DNA from: Schistosoma mansoni | Lineage: Eukaryota > Platyhelminthes > Trematoda > Strigeidida > Schistosomatidae | DNA length: 64,000 bases | Direction of reading: 5' to 3' | Assembly (NCBI RefSeq): GCF_000237925.1 | Contig: NC_031502.1 | Coordinates: 23,605,794-23,669,793 of the forward strand | Part shown: in pieces, positions 58,809 through 64,000 of the stretch | Layout of the letters: each line of letters starts with the position of its first letter | How positions within the stretch are numbered: position 1 is the first letter of the stretch | Position numbers and translations under genes: made by a program | The notes under the pieces: model-generated | Database searches by the model: none | Told to the model about the DNA's origin: nothing | What the model saw: the letters and a program-made list of their open reading frames with translations, nothing else

Positions 58809-61745
58809 TTACTTACTTACGCCTGTTACTCCCAATGGAGCATAGGCCGCTGAACAGCATTCCCCAACGCCCTCTGTCCTGGGCCTTCCCTTCTAGTTCT
58901 ATCCAACTTTTGTTCATTCCTCTCATGTCTGTCTCCATTTCTCGGCATAATGTGCTCTTTGGTCTTCCTCTCTTCCTTTGACTTTCAGGATTCCAGGTGA
59001 GAGCTTACCTTGTGACACGGTTGGGTGATTTCCTTAATGTGTGTCCTATTTACTTTCTAGCGCTTCTTCTTGATTTCTTCTTCCTCTAGGATCTGGTTTG
59101 TTCTCTCCCACAGTAGGTTGTTGCTGACAGTGTCTGACCAACAGATCCGAAGCATTTTGCGTAAACAGCTGTTGATAAACACTTGTATCTTCTGGATGAT
59201 GGCTTTCGTAGTTCTCCAGGTAAAGTAGAACTGTCTTGACATTTGTATTGAAAATTCTGATCTTGATGTTGGTTGACAATTGTTTTGAGTTCCAGATGTT
59301 CTTCAGTTGTAAATATGCTGCTCTTGATTTGTCGACCCACGCCTTCACATCTGCATCAGATCCACCGTGTTCATCGATGATGCACCCCAGATATGTAATG
59401 GGTTTTTCATCCTCTAAAGCTTTTCCGTCAAGTGTGATTCGATTGGTGCATGCTGTACTGTATCGGAGAATCTTGCTTTTCCCTTTGTTTATATTGAGAC
59501 CTACTGCTGCTGAGGCTACTGCTACACTGGTCGTCTTCTCCTGAATTTGTTGTTGCGTGTGCGATACGAGAGCCAGGTCATCTGCGAAGTCTAAATCGTC
59601 CAGCTGTATCCTATCTGTACACTGTATTCCGTGCTTCCTTCCAGATGTTGACGTCTTCATAATCCAGTCAATCACCAGGAGAAAGAGAAAGGGTGAGAGT
59701 AAGCTACCTTGCCTGACACCGGTCTTTACCTCGAACGAGTCTGTCAACTGTCCTCCATGCACGACTATGTAGTTTAATCCATCATAGGAATTCCTTATGA
59801 TATTGACTATCTTCTCAGGCACACCGTAATGTCAAAGAAGCCTCCATAGTGTTTTCCTCTCCACGCTATCAAATGCTTTCTCGTAGTCAATTAAGTTGAT
59901 GTAGAGTGATGAATTCCATTCAATTGATTGTTTCACTATGATCCGTAGAGTGGCGATTTGGTCTGTACACGATCGATGCTTACTGAATCCATCCTGTTGA
60001 TCTCGAAGTTTGGCGTCTACGGAGTCCTTAATTCTGTTTAACAATACCCTGTTGAAAACTTTTCCTGGTATCGAGAGAAGAGTGATGTCGCTGTAGTTAT
60101 CACACTTGGTGAGATCGCCTTTGATATCTTGATCAGGTGTTCTTCTTTCCAATCTGTTGGTACTTGTTCTTCATCCCAAATCTTGCTGAAGAGAATGTGA
60201 AGTATCTTTGCAGTTACCGCTATGTCTGCTTTCAGTGCCTCTGCTGGAATGTTGTCTGGTCGCTCTGATTTGCTGCTCTTGATTTGTCTGATGGCCATGC
60301 TTATCTTTTCAATTGTTGGTGGGCCAACATCTATTGGGAGTTCCGTGGGTGCTGCTTCGATGTTGGGTGGGTTCAGTGGAGCTGGCCGATTCAAAAGTTC
60401 TTTGAAGTATTCTACCCACCTGTTTCGCTGTTCAATGTTGGTGATTACTTTGTCTTCCTTGCTTTACACTGGTCGTTCTGGTTTACGGTAATTTCCAGCG
60501 AGATTCTTTGTTGTATCATACAGTTGTTTCATGTTTCCTTCTCTTGCAGCCTTGTCCACCCTCATAGCTAGATCTTTCATGTATTTACGTTTGTCGGTTC
60601 TGATGCTCCTCTTCACTTGCTTGTTGGCCTCTGTGTATTCGGCTTGTGCCTTGGCTTTTTCTGCTCTTGTTCGGCTGATATTGATTGCTGCCTTCTTGTT
60701 CCTCCTTTCTTCAATTTTATCCAGTGTGCCAACAGTGATCCATTCCTTGTGATGATGCTTCTTTTGGCCCAGAACCTCCTGACATGTTGAAACGATTGCC
60801 TCCTTGATACCTTTCCAGTTGCTCTCCATGGTAGTCCCCTCTCCATTGAGTAGATCATGAAAGGCCTCGAACCTGTTGCTGAGGACTATCTTGAATTCAT
60901 TGAGCCTGTCATTATCTCTAAGAAAGGCCGTATTAAACGTTTGTGGTGTTGTCCGCCTCGTTGTCCAGTGCTTCTTGAGTTTTAATTTCATCTTGCCGAC
61001 CGGCAAGTGGAGATCTGATGCTATCTCAGCTCCTCTTCTGGTTCTCTCACCCTTCATCGTCCTTCTGAACTGTTTATTGATGCAGATATGATCGATTTGG
61101 GTCGGCGTAGTGTGATAAGGTGAAATGCATGTGGCTTTGTGTATGCGTTTATGTGGGAATATAGTGCCGCCTACGACCAGTTTATTGAAGGCACATAGGT
61201 TTTCAAATCTCTCACCATTTTCGTTCCTTTCCCTTAAACCACGTCGTTTCATGATGTCTTCATATCCGGTGTTATCCATTCCAACCTTGGTATTTAAATC
61301 TCCGATCAGAATGGCCAGGTCCTTTGTTGGGCACTTCTCGACGATTGACTGCAGCCTATCGTAGAATTGGTCTTTAACGTCTTCATTGTAGTCTTTGGTA
61401 GGTGCATATCATTAGATGACGTTCATTGTATTGCCTTCTTTCTTTGTTTTGAAGGAGACTTAGATGATCCTTAGTCGATGAGATTCCCATCCCATAAGTG
61501 CTTTTTGTGGTTGTTTGGGCAGCATCAATGCAATTCCTTGTGTATGTGGGGCATTTTCTTCTTCATGACCGGAGTATAACAGAAGCTCCCCTGAAGATAG
61601 TTGTTGTTGTCCAACCTGCTTTCAATGTGTTGCACTGATCCCAAGCACCTCCAGGTTGTATTTCCTCATTTCTGCAGCAATTTGGAAGACTCTTCCGGTC
61701 TCCCACATTGTACGATCATTCCATGTACCTAGATAAATTGTTGCC
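58809..61745 (-). mobile_element. RTE-like LINE (family B), nearly full coding length, dead
   Basis: Minus strand, 5' to 3': endonuclease start TMWETGRVFQIAAEMRKYN near 61700; endonuclease end and linker in a 271-codon frame 60464-61279 (TQIDHICINKQFRR, ASDLHLPVGKMKLKLK); RT N-terminus LPIDVGPPTIEKISMAIRQI; motif A YINLIDYEKAFDSVERKTLW (59832-60152); then a 258-codon frame 59046-59822 with B' TGVRQGSLLSPFLF and C DLDFADDLALVSH. The 3' UTR ends in three TTAC units at 58809-58820 as seen on the plus strand, a short tandem tail usual for RTE elements. At least five stops or frame changes. It is the reference copy for the fragments at 1-1240 and 50690-52440. Confidence 0.85.
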
Positions 61746-62962
61746 CTGACAAGTAGAGCATTCATTGGTTGAAAATGAAATTAGCAGCTGATGAATTTTA
61801 AACTAATGGAAGCTTAAACATTGAATTAGCGAGGAGAACGTATTAACTTACCATTAGTTTAGGTCTAAATGTGCGGAACAACTGAGGATACTTATTATTA
61901 TCAAAGCTTTGTTAACTTGATTAATGGTCCATGAATGTTAAGTTTGGTGTTCTAAACGATCGATCAGTATTCCCTTAGACAAATTACCTAAAAAACTGAC
62001 TTAAGCGTCCAAAATTACCTTCGATAAGAAATCTGATTTATTCGTAACCAGCAGCCTTTCCCGTCTATACGTTCTCATGTGTTTATCAGGCGTTAAGTAA
62101 TACAATCACAAAGTATCTTTATACCACCGTGATGTTGTGCTTCGGAGAACTAACTTAACAAAAGTGTTAAAATATTTTGAAGTTTTTTTCGGGTTGTTGC
62201 GTTATCTGAGCTAGATGATTTAACTAAGGAACTTTCATCATCGTTTTGGGCAACATTTTCAGAACATACTTCATATAAAGCTATCTAGTTTAGAGAACTC
62301 AACACGCTCTAAAGCAACCACCTGAGCTACGAGTGCTCTCAATCATTTCAAAATATCTTAAGTTTATTGGAAGCACCAAGAGAAATTGTTACATATAAGT
62401 TACAAGTTTGCTGAAAGCTACACAGCAACGGAGATTTTCTGTATCTAATAAACCCATAATATACAAGTGTAGATCTTTTAAATTAAACTCCTTAGTTAGT
62501 TACACTACATATCAAATATTTGAGTCGTCAGTCACGTACGTAAAATGGAATTGTGTGACAGAAACAGTTTGATGATGTAACGCTTGTAACGGAAATATCA
62601 GACCTCACAAAATAATTGTTTAGTTCCACCTTTGCTTATTTTAATTTATGTTAATACAAACTTCTGTTTCCTTCACATCAAATCTTATCTGTTTGTCTTT
62701 TACCAGTGAATTAGTCCACTATTCTTAGACTGACATTATTTGATGTATGTAACTTAGTCCTCCACATAGTTCACTGACTAGTGATGACCACATTATCATG
62801 ACTAATTTCCCTACTGAGTAAAACTGTAAAGCTCAGTTCCCTCTCTTATATTCACTAGAATAATGAGTTTGCAAGGGATATCGTTTTGATTTCATCTTCA
62901 TTTTCCTATACCTAATTAGTGCTTAAGTGTTTTATGATCAATAATTCAACATTATGTCACAG
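61746..62962. other. AT-rich stretch, no gene recognised
   Basis: Nothing recognised between the LINE and the SINE-like copy. Confidence 0.4.
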
Positions 62963-63488
62963 GCCCCCAAATGCCCTGGTACGGCCGAGAGTGGGGAGAG
63001 TCTGCTCTCCCTCTCGAAATGCTCTCATATGGCCACGCGAATATATAGCCTCTGCCAGGGAAGTCCTACTCACTGCCTTCTCGTGGCGGGGGTGTTGTTC
63101 ACAAAAGTGAGAGGACGAAAAGCGAATGTCCGGCGCCTTAACCGGCTTGGTGGATGTGGAGGATCCACCTAGGGGAGTTGGAAAACCCTGATTCCAAACC
63201 AATGGTGCACATGGGCTCCAATATCCTGATGGAACGAATGGCGTATGAACCAACTGTTGGTCACCGGCTACCATGGGAATGCATCTCCTTACGATGCTCC
63301 ACTGCCTTGTGGACTAGACCTTTAGGTCAAAGGCTCCGGGTGTGGTCCCCTAAGAAAACCACCTGCTTCAGTCTGGGCACCTGGGCAGTATCACAGCCCT
63401 CACACAAATCGAATGAGATTTGTGAGGCGCATATTTATCTGGTGCTTCCTTGTACCAATATTTATGTGTTTAAATAAATAAATAAATA
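62963..63488 (+). mobile_element. SINE-like element, full copy (526 bp), with 9-bp TSD
   Basis: Flanked by ATGTCACAG at 62954-62962 and 63489-63497. It starts GCCCCCAAATGCCCTGG and ends in AAAT/AAATA repeats after GTGTTTAAATAAATA. By eye it matches 27016-27538 over its whole length with modest divergence. The shared frame here is 107 codons, 63154-63477. A hairpin GGGAGAG-TCTG-CTCTCCC lies at about 62996-63013. Confidence 0.8.
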
Positions 63489-63497
63489 ATGTCACAG

Positions 63498-64000
63498 AGG
63501 TTAGATTTATTTGATTTTTTCAAAGTATAAAGTTGTCCATGGATGGAAATTTATTTCACTCAGTTGTTCGTTTTACTTTATCTATTTAGTACTACGTATA
63601 ACGAGTTGTAATAACAACTTTTAATAGTGTTCAGCCAGGACTGAGAGATATCGTATAAAATATATCAAGATAAATAGAATACTTCACGAGCTTATAAAAT
63701 ATACATATTCTCAATTATAAAATCCCGAATGCCTATTTAAATCACTCCACAACACTTTCTTAATTCTGTTTGATAAATCATTTATACACATAATGAGACG
63801 AAAGCTTTCAAACTAATCGATCCTTGAGTTCCACACACAAATTGCTGATCGAATGTTCCAGAGCAGCAAATGAATTAAAAGCTGAGGAAAAGAAAAAAAT
63901 AGCTGGATAATGAATTTCTAAATCATTTATTTGAATAATAAGTACATAATCTAAGTTATAATATACAGAATAATCAGATTAATACTCTGAATTCATCTAT
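63498..64000. other. AT-rich right edge
   Basis: No gene or repeat recognised. Confidence 0.4.

Noticed and set aside
1-64000. CRISPR arrays, bacterial-type operons or a defence island
   Set aside because: Spliced nuclear genes and metazoan retroelements throughout; no regular spaced repeats were seen.

Overview
The window is metazoan nuclear DNA, most likely from a blood fluke (Schistosoma or a close relative). This rests on very short 5' introns (31-43 nt), elements matching known schistosome families (Boudicca/CsRn1-like LTR element, RTE- and CR1-like LINEs, a CACTA-type transposon, Sm-alpha-like units with hammerhead ribozymes), and high A+T intergenic DNA. No database search was run; names come from recognition of protein and repeat sequence. 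There is one 200-base assembly gap (21842-22041).

Host genes are sparse. Left to right: mitochondrial ribosomal protein S2 (MRPS2, +, 3030-4718, 5' exon not found); a COX7C-like subunit of cytochrome oxidase (-, 7809-8090); the SF3b subunit PHF5A (+, 29578-29990, complete, three exons); the exon-junction-complex factor CASC3/Barentsz (-, 33620-37259, two exons recognised); and the ciliary transition-zone protein B9D1 (+, 46554-53217, complete, six exons). PHF5A and CASC3, both acting in splicing and mRNP assembly, lie tail to tail 3.6 kb apart. CASC3 and B9D1 lie head to head across about 9 kb of transposons.

Most of the rest is transposon debris. 1-1240: RTE-like LINE carrying a second LINE tail. 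8.4-12.1 kb: LTR fragment, CR1-like endonuclease/RT and CR1-like ORF1. 14.0-15.5 kb: CACTA-type transposase split by a foldback insertion. 15.6-20.8 kb: LTR fragment and two CR1-like RT pieces, one with 377 open codons. 22.0-22.9 kb: CR1-like ORF1 with a PHD-type finger. 25.7-29.4 kb: one RTE-like LINE whose 5' half is inverted relative to its 3' half, with a 523-bp SINE-like element inserted in it. 37.3-38.8 kb: internally deleted CR1-like LINE. 39.7-44.3 kb: a young but defective LTR retrotransposon, with a solo LTR at 45.6 kb. 50.7-52.4 kb: an old LINE in the last B9D1 intron. 54.3-54.9 kb: two Sm-alpha-like units with hammerhead motifs, head to head. 58.8-61.7 kb: a long RTE-like LINE. 63.0-63.5 kb: a second full copy of the SINE-like element.

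I see no bacterial-type operon, CRISPR array or defence system. The most informative points are the fully resolved B9D1 and PHF5A gene structures, target-site duplications that give the order of several insertions, the paired hammerhead units, and the inverted LINE.
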